A stretch of DNA of 64,000 bases from Sphingomonas parva (ex Maeng et al. 2020) (GCF_004564275.1 NZ_SPDV01000012.1:62001-126000); one strand, 5' to 3'. Shown: positions 28,094 through 37,776, counted from the stretch's first letter. Program-made: numbers and translations. The notes: a model not told the origin generated them from the letters alone.

Positions 28094-30196
28094 ATGAAGG
28101 GATATAGCCGTCGTTCGGCTGCCGCCGCAGCATTCGCGTTGCTTCTCGCCGCGCCCCCGCTCTCCGCCCAGGCACCGGCGCAGGGAAATGCGCGTGATCG
28201 TCTGATCGAGCATCTGACGAGCCTCGCCCGCGTGCAGGCGGCAAAGCGCGCCGCCACCGTCGCCGCGATCGCGACGGCCGAGGACGCGCGGCTGCGCCAG
28301 GTCCGGGTGCGGGCGCTGCTCGACGAGATGATCCGGCTCGAACGCGTCACCGGACCGGTTGCGTTCGAGGTCACCGGACGCAGCGAGGAGGAGGGCTACC
28401 GGCTCGAGAACCTCTGGTACGAGAGCCTGCCGGGGTATCGCGTCACCGCGAATCTCTACGTGCCCTCCGAGGGCAAGGGGCCGTTCCCGGCGATCATCAC
28501 CCAGCCGGGTCACGGCATCGACGGCCGTCTCGGCGGTCACGGCTTCGCGGTGAACCTCGCCCGCGCGGGCTTCATGGTCCTCGCCATCGACATCGTCGGC
28601 GAGGGCGAGCGCATCCAGCATTACGATCCGGAGATCGGAGCCTCCAAGGTGGGGCGCCCGACCGGCGAGCATTCGATGGCGTTCGGCCAGGCGCTGCCGA
28701 CGGGCGGCCACGTCTCCCGCTTCTTCATCCAGGATGCGATCCGGGGCGTGGACCTGCTGATGGCGCGAGCCGATGTCGACGATCAGAGGATCGGCGCGTT
28801 CGGCTGCTCCGGCGGCGGAACCATCACCGCCTATCTCGCGGCGATCGATCCGCGCATCAAGGCGACCGCGACCGCCTGCTACGTCAACGACTTCGATCAT
28901 CTGCTCGCACCCGGAGGCCCCGGGCCACAGGACGCCGAGCAGTCGATCCCCTTCTTTCTCGAGCGCGGGCTCGACCTTCCCGACTGGATCGAGGCGGCCG
29001 CGCCGCGGCCCTATGCGGTGGTCTCGACGACCGGAGACATGTTCCCGATCGCCGGCGCCCGGGCGGCTTATGCGGAAGCGCGCCGGTTCTACGAGATCCT
29101 CGGCGCGGGCGACCGCATCACGATGATCGAGGGACCCGGCGGCCACGGTAACCTCGCTCCGATCGCGCCCAAGATCATCGGTTTCTTCAACCGGTGGCTG
29201 AAGGACACGTCCGGCGAGCCCGCCCTTCAGAGCATCGTGACGGGTGATCCCACCCGGCTCTGGGCCACCCCAACGGGACAGCTCGTGACCTCCGGTGGCG
29301 GCGAGACGCTGCGGACGGTGATCGCCCGTGAGGCGCCCCAGCCGCCGGAGGTGCCGCAGGGAGAGACGGCGCAGGCGCGGCTCGAGCGGCTGCGCATTGC
29401 GATCCGCGACATCGCCCGCACGCAGGTCGCCCCCGGAGCTCCGGCCCCGGCCGTCACCGAGGCGCAGGCGGAGAGCCGTGACGGCTATGCCCTCTCGCGT
29501 ATCGGGTTCGACGCCGCCCCTGGCCTTCGCGTCGAGGGCCTGTATGCCCGCGCAGCGACGCGCGGACGCCGACCGACGATGCTGTTCCTGGCCAACCAGC
29601 CGCAGACGGCGCTGTCCGCACCGAATGGCCTGTTCGAGCGCTGGACGCAGGCCGGCTGGAACGTGCTGGCGCTGGAGCCGAGAGGTGCGGGCGGCACGGA
29701 GGAAGCGAAGTCCCCCCTGACCGGCGACTGGACCTTGCTGTCGCTCCGCGCGCTGCTGGTCGGGCGTACGCCGATCGGGATGCGGACCGACGATGCCCTC
29801 GCCGCGCTGAGCTGGCTCGCCACCCGCGCCGAGGTCGATCCGAGCCGGCTGGAAATCTATGGAGTCGGCGCGCTCGCGCCGGTGGCGCTACACGTCGGCG
29901 TCCTCGATCCCCGCGTGACCGCCGTGACCAGCGACGGCGGCATTCTTCGCTATCGCGACTTCGTAGCGCGGCCGCTCAGCCGTGACATGGCCGAGGTCAA
30001 CCTTCCCGCCGTGCTCACCCGCTACGACCTGCCCGATCTGATCGCGGCGCTGGGACCGAAGGTGCGGCTGGTCAATCCGGTGAACTCGGTCGGCGAGCCG
30101 CTCAGGCCGGACGACATCGCCGCGATCCTGCCGGGCGCGCCGCGTCCGATCCTGCGCAGCCCGCGCGACCCGATCCTGCCGCCACCCAGCCGATGA
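28094..30196 (+). CDS. Secreted two-domain alpha/beta hydrolase (probable carbohydrate esterase)
   Basis: 700 residues. A signal peptide covers about the first 26 residues. Two alpha/beta-hydrolase domains follow. The first (about 90-380) has an intact nucleophile elbow GCSGGG and a C-terminal GGHGN with the catalytic His. The second (about 455-700) aligns in layout but has GVGAL where GxSxG should be, so it looks inactive. I place the start at 28094, ten bases from AGGAGG, rather than at the ATG at 28085, which abuts it. Context in a pectin locus suggests removal of acetyl or methyl groups; this is inferred. Confidence 0.8.
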   Translation: MKGYSRRSAAAAAFALLLAAPPLSAQAPAQGNARDRLIEHLTSLARVQAAKRAATVAAIATAEDARLRQVRVRALLDEMIRLERVTGPVAFEVTGRSEEEGYRLENLWYESLPGYRVTANLYVPSEGKGPFPAIITQPGHGIDGRLGGHGFAVNLARAGFMVLAIDIVGEGERIQHYDPEIGASKVGRPTGEHSMAFGQALPTGGHVSRFFIQDAIRGVDLLMARADVDDQRIGAFGCSGGGTITAYLAAIDPRIKATATACYVNDFDHLLAPGGPGPQDAEQSIPFFLERGLDLPDWIEAAAPRPYAVVSTTGDMFPIAGARAAYAEARRFYEILGAGDRITMIEGPGGHGNLAPIAPKIIGFFNRWLKDTSGEPALQSIVTGDPTRLWATPTGQLVTSGGGETLRTVIAREAPQPPEVPQGETAQARLERLRIAIRDIARTQVAPGAPAPAVTEAQAESRDGYALSRIGFDAAPGLRVEGLYARAATRGRRPTMLFLANQPQTALSAPNGLFERWTQAGWNVLALEPRGAGGTEEAKSPLTGDWTLLSLRALLVGRTPIGMRTDDALAALSWLATRAEVDPSRLEIYGVGALAPVALHVGVLDPRVTAVTSDGGILRYRDFVARPLSRDMAEVNLPAVLTRYDLPDLIAALGPKVRLVNPVNSVGEPLRPDDIAAILPGAPRPILRSPRDPILPPPSR

Positions 30197-31611
30197 GGTT
30201 CCGAATGCTTTCCAATCGTCGCACCTTCCTCGCCGCTGCCGGTCTGACCTCGATCGCCGCCGCGCTCGGCACGTCCGCAACGGCAAAGGCACAAGCGCTG
30301 CCGCGGCTGCCCGCCAGGAGCGACACCCCTGCCCTCCGCCTGCGGCTGGACCCGCGCGAGTTCGGCGCGCGCGGCGACGGCAAGACCAAGGACACGGCGG
30401 CGGTGCAGCAGGCGCTCGACCGCTGCGCGGTGATGGGCGGCGGCGAAGTGCTCGTCTCTCCCGGCACCTATCTCGTCGGCGCGCTCCGCATCGGATCGAA
30501 CACCACGCTGCGGGTGAGCGACGGCGCGACGCTTCAGGGCTCGCCCGATCTCGCCGATTACCCCATCGTGCAGGTCCGCTGGGAAGGACGATGGGTGCCC
30601 GGCTACAGCGGACTGGTCTGGGCGCAGGACGCGCGAAACGTCACCCTGACCGGCAAGGGGCGGATCGTCGCGTCGAAGGAGATCCACCGGCGGGTGGCGG
30701 AATCGGGCCTGCGCCACCCGGCGCTGCTCGAGTTCGTCGATGTGCGCGGCCTCAGCGTGACCGAGCTCTACACCGAGCAGAACGACATGTGGTCGATCCA
30801 CCCGGTCTATTGCGAGGACGCGGTCTTCCGCGACCTCACGGTCAAAGGGAATGCCGACGGCATCGACGTCGATTCATGCCGCCGCGTGCACATCGACCGG
30901 TGTGATTTCGATACGGTCGACGACTGCATCTCGCTCAAGTCCGGCCGTGGCATGGAGGGGAACGTGATCGGCCGGCCGACCGAGGACGTGACCATCACCG
31001 ACTGCGTGTTCCGCGACAAGCGCTGGGCGTGCATCGGCATCGGCAGCGAGACGTCCGGCGGCATCCGGCGCGTGCTGGTCGAGAGGTGCCAATGCCTCCA
31101 GGCGCATACCTTCGCCATCTACATCAAGAGCCGGCCGGGACGCGGCGCCTTCATCGAGGACATCACGATGCGCGATCTCGACGTCTCCGGTGCGGGCTAC
31201 GGCTTCCTGCGGCTCAACTTCCTCGACAGCGGCAAGCAGGACCAGTTCCCGGTCGCCGGGCTGGAGGGCATCCCGACGGTGCGCAACTTCACCTTCGAGC
31301 GCATCCGGGTGAAGGACGTTCCAATCCTGGTCGAGGCGGTCAACATCCACCCGGAAAAGCCGCTCGACGGCTTCACGCTGCGCGGGATCAAGGGCACGTG
31401 CGGGCACGGCATCACGCTCGCCAACATGCGCAACGTCACTCTCGAGGCCATCGACGTGAACGTCTTCTCCGGCCCGAAGGTCGCGATGGCCAACGTGACG
31501 GGGCGGGGCCTCGATGGCGCTGCCCGACTCGTTCCGCCGGCCGTGCCGCCGGCGGTCGTCGCCACCACGCCGGCCTACCGGCTCGGGCAAAGCTCGGGGG
31601 CGCCGAACTGA
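30193..31611 (+). CDS. GH28-like right-handed beta-helix protein with altered active site
   Basis: 472 residues. A Tat-like signal (SNRRTFLAAAG) precedes the pectin-lyase-fold start PREFGARGDGKTKDTAAVQ. The GH28 Asp motifs are recognisable (GNADGIDVDSC, DTVDDCISLKSG), but the block that should read GHG is DKRWACIGIGSE, without the histidine, and the RIK-type motif reads YIKSRPG. It may act on a different uronic-acid linkage or be non-catalytic. Its ATG overlaps the esterase stop by 4 bases; an ATG at 30205 behind GAGG is an alternative start. The name polygalacturonase should not be taken as proven. Confidence 0.82.
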   Translation: MRFRMLSNRRTFLAAAGLTSIAAALGTSATAKAQALPRLPARSDTPALRLRLDPREFGARGDGKTKDTAAVQQALDRCAVMGGGEVLVSPGTYLVGALRIGSNTTLRVSDGATLQGSPDLADYPIVQVRWEGRWVPGYSGLVWAQDARNVTLTGKGRIVASKEIHRRVAESGLRHPALLEFVDVRGLSVTELYTEQNDMWSIHPVYCEDAVFRDLTVKGNADGIDVDSCRRVHIDRCDFDTVDDCISLKSGRGMEGNVIGRPTEDVTITDCVFRDKRWACIGIGSETSGGIRRVLVERCQCLQAHTFAIYIKSRPGRGAFIEDITMRDLDVSGAGYGFLRLNFLDSGKQDQFPVAGLEGIPTVRNFTFERIRVKDVPILVEAVNIHPEKPLDGFTLRGIKGTCGHGITLANMRNVTLEAIDVNVFSGPKVAMANVTGRGLDGAARLVPPAVPPAVVATTPAYRLGQSSGAPN

Positions 31612-31679
31612 GGGACGGCAGCGAGCGGCCAGGCGGCGAGGACCGCCGGCCGGACAGGAGACGATCAGGAAAGGCCCAG

Positions 31680-34600
31680 ATGATGCTTCGTACGCTGCTT
31701 CTCGCCTCCGCCGCGCTGGTCTCCGGGGCGCCCGTCGCGGCCCAAGCGGACTCCGGTGCCGAGGCCGGATTGCTGTTCAGCGCGCCGCTCGACACCGGGT
31801 TCGAGGCGGAGAGGGGGGCCGGCGAGGCGCGTCCGCTGTTCCTCGAGAATGTCGATCTGGTTGCGGATGGCGCCCAGGGCGGCGCCGCCCGGGCTGCCGA
31901 CAACCAGATCCTGGCTTGGGGCGCTGCCGGAAATCTCTACGCGCAGCGCGGCACCCTGTCCTTTTTCTGGCGATCGCACCAGCCGATCGGCCGCCGGCAG
32001 TTCGTCATCTTCCGCGTCGGCTATCCCGATCACACCAGCTGGGACATGACCTTCCTTCGGCTTGACTGGAACGGCCATGGCTTCGACGCCTTCGTCACCG
32101 ACGCAAACCTGGCGCGCGTCCGGGTTTCGTTCGATGCCCCGGCCCCTGACAAGGACCGGTGGACCCACTTCGCGCTCGCCTGGGACGAGGCGAAGGGGCT
32201 CGTCCTCTACGTGAACGGCCGCCCGGCGGCGCGAAGGATGCAGGCGGCGGTGCTCGACAACGCCCTCTACGCCTTCGGGCCGCACAGCCGCATCATCTCC
32301 GGCTACCAGGTGCAGAGCGCCTACGACTATCAGCGCGGCGGCGATATCGACGCGGTCTCGACGTTCGACCACATGCTCGGCGACGCCGAGGTCCTCGCCC
32401 TCGCCGAGGGTAGAACGACGCCCGGCACGGCAGCGCCGGTGCGCGACCTGGGCCAGGCCGCGTGGCGGGACGAATGGCGGCTGCGCTACGGCTTCAACCG
32501 CCCGGCCGATCCGCCGCCCTATCTCTCCGCAGCCTCGACGCGGATCGCCACGGTGCGCCCGGAAGAGGCTCGCGACCTCAAGGCCCGTTTCTGGCGCGGC
32601 AATGACGGCGTGCGCGAGACGACCTGGCCCGGAGTCTACAATCGTTCGCGGCTGGCCGGCCGCAGCGACTATTTCGTCCTGCCCGACTGGAACGTCTATT
32701 CGGAAGGCGGCAAGGCGCTGACGCTGAGCCTGCCCGACCGGGCGTGGAACCGGATCGAGATCCAGGGCGCGGCCGACGGGGCGCTGACCGCGCTGAAGGA
32801 CGGCCACGAGACCAGGATCGGCGTCAGGCCGCCGGGGCAGGAGCGCACGGTGCTGCAGCTCGCCGAGCCGCGCACCGGAGGCGCGCTCCGGTTCGAGAAC
32901 CGGCTCCAGGAGACGCCGATCCGGGAGATCGGTCTGTTCATGGTCGAGCCCGGCGCAGCGCCTGCGGGCGCGACCCGGCTCAACTATGTGGTGGAAGCGG
33001 GTGCGGGGGTCGATTACCCGGCGCTCGCGGAGCTGAACGGCTACATCGCCGGCCGGTTCGTCGCCGACGAGCGGCAGACGGTGGTTGCGCTCCCCGCCGG
33101 GGCCCCGCGGAAGGCCCGCGCGGCCAGGGCAGGGCGTTCGATGCCGCTGGTGCATGTGCTCATCCCCGCGGACTTCAGGGCAGTGGCACCGGGCGATCCG
33201 GTCGCGCGGTTCAGCTACGGCTGGACCAACATGGCCGAGGGGCTGGACGGGATCGAGCTCCGGATCCCGGCGCTTCGCGCGACCGCCACCCATGGCGGGC
33301 TGATCCCGCTCAACGTCCGTATCAAGGACCCATTGTGGCCCGACCGCGACCTGATCGACGTCAACGTGTCGGTGAAGCCGGGCGAGGCGCGAACCCTCTT
33401 CCTCGACACGCGCGACCGGCTGCTGCCGGGCGATCGCAGCGTCTACCTCCAGATCGCATCGGCCAGCCCTGATTTCGATGCGGCGGCGCTGGACGGCGCC
33501 GGCATCTCCCTGGTCTTCAAGCCGCGCGAGGCGGCGCTCGCCGAGCATGTCGCCGACCGCGAGGAGCAGGTCCGCGGCGCGCTGGCGCAATTCGTCGAGG
33601 AGCAGCCGAACAACAAGCTGTTGCCGGTCTACGAGCAGTTCGAGCGGGACGTCACCGATCTGCTCCGCGCCGATCCCGACAATCGCGTGGGGCGGATCTA
33701 CTGGGCCGAGCAGAATGGCGACCAGCCGCCGCCGCCGTTCACGCAGAGCGCGCCGACGCCGGGCGTGCCGCTCTGGGCGCAGCGTCAGATCGAGGATCTG
33801 AAGCTCGCGCGGCATTTCGTCGATTGGTGGATCGATCACCGACAGATTCCCGAGGGCGGCTTCGGCGGCGGCCTCTCGGACGATTCGGACCTTCTCCACC
33901 AATGGCCGCCGATCGCGCTGATGGGACTCGAGCCGGAGCGCATTCGGGCGAGCGTCGGGGCGACGCTCGACGCCATCTACCGCAGCGGCATGATCACGAA
34001 CGGCCTCAACACCATCCGCGCCGACGAGCTCCATTCCTACGAGGAAGGGATCAACACCGTCGCCCAATATGCGTTGCTCAACTGGGGCAGCCCGCGGGCG
34101 ATCGAACAGCTGATGGCGACCGCACGGCGCTACGACGATCTGACCGAGGTCAATCCTGCCGGGCACCGGCATTTCGTCTCCAACTCCTTTGCCGCCGGCG
34201 ACATGTGGCGCGAGGGACCTTGGCAGCGGCAGAAGGGCAACAACTTCCTGATGTTCCACCCGGGTGTGCTCCTGGTGCAGTGGAACGGATCGCCGCGGAC
34301 GCGGGCCTCGATCGTCCAGACGCTCGACGGCTTCCTGGCGCACGCCAGGCCCGCCGAGGGCGAAGGCGTGACGCTTCCGTCGCAGATCGACTGGCCGAGC
34401 GATGCGGAATTCGAGCCGGGCGGCCCCGCCGGCAACACGGCCGGCCTCGGGCTCGGCGGTTCGACCTCCGCCTTCTGGGCCGCCTATCGCTGGACGGGCG
34501 AGCGGAAATATCTCGGGCCCCTGCTGCCCGGCGCGCCGCGCAACTTGGTCGGGCTCGGCCCGGACGTGATGACCGAGCTCGGCCAGCGGGAGACCTGGGG

Positions 34601-35516
34601 GCCTATTTTCGAGAAAGCGGCCAGCGAGCCCAGCACCTACCGCCAGTCGAACACCGGTGGTCCCGGGAGCAGCCTGGCCCTTGCGCGCTTCGGTGCGTGG
34701 CAGACGTCCGGTGACAAGAGCTATCTCGAACAGCTCTATTCGGCCGAGATCCAGTCGGCGAGCCAGCGCATGTCGATGATGACCGAGGGCGAGCTCTGGA
34801 CCGATCGCGTCCAGATTCCCTCCGAGATCCTGCAGCGCTCGCGGCTCGGCGGGGTCGCCTCCCGGCGCGGCCAGATCTTCCCCGGCAATCGCGTGTCGTG
34901 GCGCTTCTCCGGACCGGACAGCGCCGAAAGCGTCGCCCTGCTCTTTCCCGAGGCCTCGGGCAGCAAGCTCCGCCTGATCGCCTACAATCTGACCGGCGTG
35001 CCCGTGGAGGCGACGATGGTCGGGGCGGACGTGGTCCCCGGCCGCTGGACGCTCGCGGAGGGGAGGGACGCGAACCAGGACGACCGCGCCGATGCGCCCC
35101 GCAGCAGCATCGTCAGGTTCGGGCCGGGCGAGGAGACGCGCCTGTCGCTGCCGCCCGGCCAGTCGGTCATCGAGTTGGACCTGGTCGAAGCCGGTCAGCC
35201 CAGCTGGACGCGCCCCGACGTCGGCATCGATCCGGAAGACGTCCGCGTCTCCGGCAACAGGATGCGCGTGACGGTCCACGGGCTCGGCGCCATAGCCTCG
35301 CCGGCAGGGCAGGTGATCGTCGAGGCAGGCGGGCGCGAGATCGGCCGCGGCCGCTTCCCCGCCCTTTCCGCGCCCGACGACCTCCGGCCCAAGACGGCGG
35401 TGGCGACGATCGGATTGCCACGCGGTGCGCCCGCGGCCGGCGTGCGCGTCCGGCTTTCCCTCGATGGCCAGCCGGCGGAGATCAGCCGCACCAACAACGA
35501 GGTGGTGTTGAAATGA
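31680..35516 (+). CDS. Large secreted multidomain protein of unknown function (LamG-like N-terminus)
   Basis: 1278 residues. A signal peptide ends near residue 23. Residues about 30-245 look like a concanavalin-type LamG domain (GTLSFFWRSHQP, WTHFALAWDEAKGLVLYVNG). Beta-rich regions continue to about 610. A helical region about 620-1060, likely an alpha/alpha toroid, has the conserved-looking GGFGGGLSDDSDLLHQW and SYEEGINTVAQYALLNWG. The C-terminus (about 1170-1278, ending EISRTNNEVVL) resembles a CARDB-like Ig domain. The position between GH28 proteins and an esterase suggests a polysaccharide hydrolase or lyase; I do not recognise the family. CAGGAAAGG precedes the ATG at 31680. Confidence 0.85.
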   Translation: MMLRTLLLASAALVSGAPVAAQADSGAEAGLLFSAPLDTGFEAERGAGEARPLFLENVDLVADGAQGGAARAADNQILAWGAAGNLYAQRGTLSFFWRSHQPIGRRQFVIFRVGYPDHTSWDMTFLRLDWNGHGFDAFVTDANLARVRVSFDAPAPDKDRWTHFALAWDEAKGLVLYVNGRPAARRMQAAVLDNALYAFGPHSRIISGYQVQSAYDYQRGGDIDAVSTFDHMLGDAEVLALAEGRTTPGTAAPVRDLGQAAWRDEWRLRYGFNRPADPPPYLSAASTRIATVRPEEARDLKARFWRGNDGVRETTWPGVYNRSRLAGRSDYFVLPDWNVYSEGGKALTLSLPDRAWNRIEIQGAADGALTALKDGHETRIGVRPPGQERTVLQLAEPRTGGALRFENRLQETPIREIGLFMVEPGAAPAGATRLNYVVEAGAGVDYPALAELNGYIAGRFVADERQTVVALPAGAPRKARAARAGRSMPLVHVLIPADFRAVAPGDPVARFSYGWTNMAEGLDGIELRIPALRATATHGGLIPLNVRIKDPLWPDRDLIDVNVSVKPGEARTLFLDTRDRLLPGDRSVYLQIASASPDFDAAALDGAGISLVFKPREAALAEHVADREEQVRGALAQFVEEQPNNKLLPVYEQFERDVTDLLRADPDNRVGRIYWAEQNGDQPPPPFTQSAPTPGVPLWAQRQIEDLKLARHFVDWWIDHRQIPEGGFGGGLSDDSDLLHQWPPIALMGLEPERIRASVGATLDAIYRSGMITNGLNTIRADELHSYEEGINTVAQYALLNWGSPRAIEQLMATARRYDDLTEVNPAGHRHFVSNSFAAGDMWREGPWQRQKGNNFLMFHPGVLLVQWNGSPRTRASIVQTLDGFLAHARPAEGEGVTLPSQIDWPSDAEFEPGGPAGNTAGLGLGGSTSAFWAAYRWTGERKYLGPLLPGAPRNLVGLGPDVMTELGQRETWGPIFEKAASEPSTYRQSNTGGPGSSLALARFGAWQTSGDKSYLEQLYSAEIQSASQRMSMMTEGELWTDRVQIPSEILQRSRLGGVASRRGQIFPGNRVSWRFSGPDSAESVALLFPEASGSKLRLIAYNLTGVPVEATMVGADVVPGRWTLAEGRDANQDDRADAPRSSIVRFGPGEETRLSLPPGQSVIELDLVEAGQPSWTRPDVGIDPEDVRVSGNRMRVTVHGLGAIASPAGQVIVEAGGREIGRGRFPALSAPDDLRPKTAVATIGLPRGAPAAGVRVRLSLDGQPAEISRTNNEVVLK

Positions 35517-36544
35517 CCGACGGCTTCAGCCGACGCGACCTGATGGCGATCACGCTCGCGGCGGCCGCGGCCTCGCCGACGCTGGCGCAGGCGCCGCAAG
35601 GCGAGACCTGGCCCGCCGCGGGCGAGGATCTGACCGGGACCCCCCAGCGGCCGGTCGTCATCCCGGCGCCGCCGGAACCGGCGGGACTGCTCTCGAGCGA
35701 GGTGATCGAGCTCTGGCCGAAGGGAAGGATCCCGGGATCCGTCGGCGTCAGCACGCGCCGCCTCGTTCTCGAACGTGGATCACCGGCTGCGCACGATCGC
35801 GCGGTGATGCGCGTGTCGCGCCCGATCCTCGAGGTCTTCCGACCGGCTCGGCCGAACGGCGCCGCGATGATCGTGCTCCCCGGCGGCGGCTACGTGCGGC
35901 TGGCGGTGGACAAGGAAGGCGCGGGTGGGGCCCGCTACCTGACCGGTGAGGGCGTCACGGCCTTCGTGCTCCATTACCGGTTGCCCGCCGATGGCTGGGC
36001 GGCCGGTTATGACGCTCCGCTTCAGGACGTGCAGCGCGCCGTCCGCCTGGTGCGCGCGAATGCCGCCCGCTGGGGCATCGATCCGTCGCGGATCGGCGTG
36101 ATGGGATTTTCGGCAGGCGGCCACCTCGCGGCGGCGTCGCTTACCCGCTACGACGCGTCGGTCTACGATCCCCTGGATTCGGCCGACCGCCTCTCCGCAC
36201 GACCCGACATGGCCGTGCTCGGCTATGCCGTGATGAACATCGGCGCGCGGCCCGGCCGCGCCGTCCAGGCGAGCGCCGAGGCGGCCCGCGCCCTCAACGA
36301 GCGCGTCCGATCCGGCCTCGCCCCGACGTTCGTCTTCCACGCTGCGGACGACCGGACGGTACCGGTGGCGAACAGTCTCGCCCTGTACGCCGCGCTTGCC
36401 GCCGCGGCGGTCCCGGCCGAGCTTCACGTCTACCAGGAGGGCGGCCACGGCTTCGGCTTCAGCCTGGCTTCGGATCGGCCGGCATCGCGCTGGCCGCAGG
36501 ACTGGCAGGCCTGGGCACGCCGGCTCGGGTTCCTCGGACGCTGA
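35513..36544 (+). CDS. Secreted alpha/beta hydrolase (BD-FAE/acetylesterase-like)
   Basis: 343 residues. A Tat-like N-terminus (SRRDLMAITLAAAAASPTLA) is followed by a single hydrolase domain with oxyanion HGGG-like LPGGGYVRL, nucleophile elbow GFSAGGHLA, a DDRTVP acid and EGGHGFGFS histidine. This is the layout of Aes/BD-FAE carbohydrate esterases that remove acetyl or feruloyl groups. The ATG overlaps the previous stop by 4 bases, so it is translationally coupled to the large secreted protein. A role in pectin deacetylation is inferred from context. Confidence 0.87.
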   Translation: MTDGFSRRDLMAITLAAAAASPTLAQAPQGETWPAAGEDLTGTPQRPVVIPAPPEPAGLLSSEVIELWPKGRIPGSVGVSTRRLVLERGSPAAHDRAVMRVSRPILEVFRPARPNGAAMIVLPGGGYVRLAVDKEGAGGARYLTGEGVTAFVLHYRLPADGWAAGYDAPLQDVQRAVRLVRANAARWGIDPSRIGVMGFSAGGHLAAASLTRYDASVYDPLDSADRLSARPDMAVLGYAVMNIGARPGRAVQASAEAARALNERVRSGLAPTFVFHAADDRTVPVANSLALYAALAAAAVPAELHVYQEGGHGFGFSLASDRPASRWPQDWQAWARRLGFLGR

Positions 36545-36661
36545 TCGCGCGGCTGTCGACCATGGGCACGCCACTGCTATTGAGGATCCGCACTCCGTCC
36601 CAGGGTGCGGCAGGAGTGATCAGCGCCGCGCGGGAACCGGCGCCCGGACGCGGAGGGGACG

Positions 36662-37738
36662 ATGACCGACGTGCCTGACAACGAGCACACTCCGTCCGGC
36701 CCCGGAAAGCGGCCGACGATCAACGACGTCGCGCACCTCGCCGGAGTCTCGAAGAAGACGGTTTCGCGGGTGATCAATCGCGTCGCGACGGTCGGGGAGG
36801 ACGTCCGCGAGCGGGTCGACAACGCCATTTGCGCGCTCGGCTTCACGCCGAACCTCCAGGCGCGCAGCCTCGCCTTCCGGCGCTCGTTCCTCGTCGGCCT
36901 GATCTACGACAATCCGAGCCCCACCTACGTCGTCAACATGCAGCTCGGCGTCCTCGACGCGCTGGGACCCCTGGGATTCGAGCTGGTCGTGCATCCCTGC
37001 TCCCGCGAGGCGCCCTCGCTGCTCGACGACATCAGGGGCTTCGTCGAGCGGCAAAGGCTGGCGGGCGCGATCCTGCCGCCGCCGCTTTCCGAGGACGAGC
37101 GCATCATCGCCCTGCTCCGCGAGCTTGGCTGCCGTTATGTCCGGGTCGCCGCCCTCGCGCTCGACGAGCCGGAGGCGATGGTCACGACCAACGACCAGCT
37201 CGGCGCCGCCGAGGCTGCCCGCTGGCTCGTCGACCAGGGACACCGGCGCATCGCGCTCGTGCGTGGGCCCTCCTCCTTCTGCTCGTCGGAAGTCCGCGGC
37301 CAAGGCTTCCTGTCGGCGCTTGCCGAGCGTGGGATCACCCTGGATCCGGCCTGCGACGTGGCAGGCGCCTATACGTTCGAATCGGGCGTCGAGATGGGGC
37401 ACAGGCTGCTCGGCCTCGCCGATCCGCCGACCGCGATCTTCGCGCTCAATGACGACATGGCGATCGGGGTGATGCAGGCGGCGCGCGAGCGCGGCCTCGA
37501 TCTGCCTGCCCAGCTTTCGATCGTCGGTTTCGACGATCTTCCGATGGCGGCGCGGGTCTGGCCGAACCTCACCTCGGTGCGGCTGCCGATCCGCGAGATG
37601 GGGAACATGGCCGCCCTCAAGCTGCTCGCCCCGATCGTCGGCGACGCGCTCGAGCCGCTGTCGCTGCCCGACGTGCGTCCGGCGCTGGTGCTGCGCCAAT
37701 CGGCCATCGCGCTGCCCGGCGCCGAGCCGCCGCGCTAG
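36662..37738 (+). CDS. LacI-family transcriptional regulator of the pectin locus
   Basis: 358 residues. The helix-turn-helix is at about residues 17-40 (PTINDVAHLAGVSKKTVSRV), and a periplasmic-binding-protein-like effector domain follows (VGLIYDNPSPTYV, GFDDLPMAARVWP). LacI proteins usually repress until a sugar ligand binds. It ends the rightward gene series, 117 bases after the esterase, so it may have its own promoter. The twin GACACCGGTGTC sites before the TonB receptor are its most likely operators; direct evidence is lacking. Confidence 0.93.
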   Translation: MTDVPDNEHTPSGPGKRPTINDVAHLAGVSKKTVSRVINRVATVGEDVRERVDNAICALGFTPNLQARSLAFRRSFLVGLIYDNPSPTYVVNMQLGVLDALGPLGFELVVHPCSREAPSLLDDIRGFVERQRLAGAILPPPLSEDERIIALLRELGCRYVRVAALALDEPEAMVTTNDQLGAAEAARWLVDQGHRRIALVRGPSSFCSSEVRGQGFLSALAERGITLDPACDVAGAYTFESGVEMGHRLLGLADPPTAIFALNDDMAIGVMQAARERGLDLPAQLSIVGFDDLPMAARVWPNLTSVRLPIREMGNMAALKLLAPIVGDALEPLSLPDVRPALVLRQSAIALPGAEPPR

Positions 37739-37776
37739 CCGCTTCACGCGATTCGTGAAGGCGGCTGGGGCCCAAA

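Noticed and set aside
31665-35279. A 1204-codon frame antisense to the large secreted protein
   Set aside because: Same GC-bias shadow. The sense frame has a signal peptide, ribosome site and 4-base coupling to its neighbour.
36545-36661. A copy of the GACACCGGTGTC operator in front of the LacI gene
   Set aside because: No copy or near-copy is present, so autoregulation through the same site is not supported.
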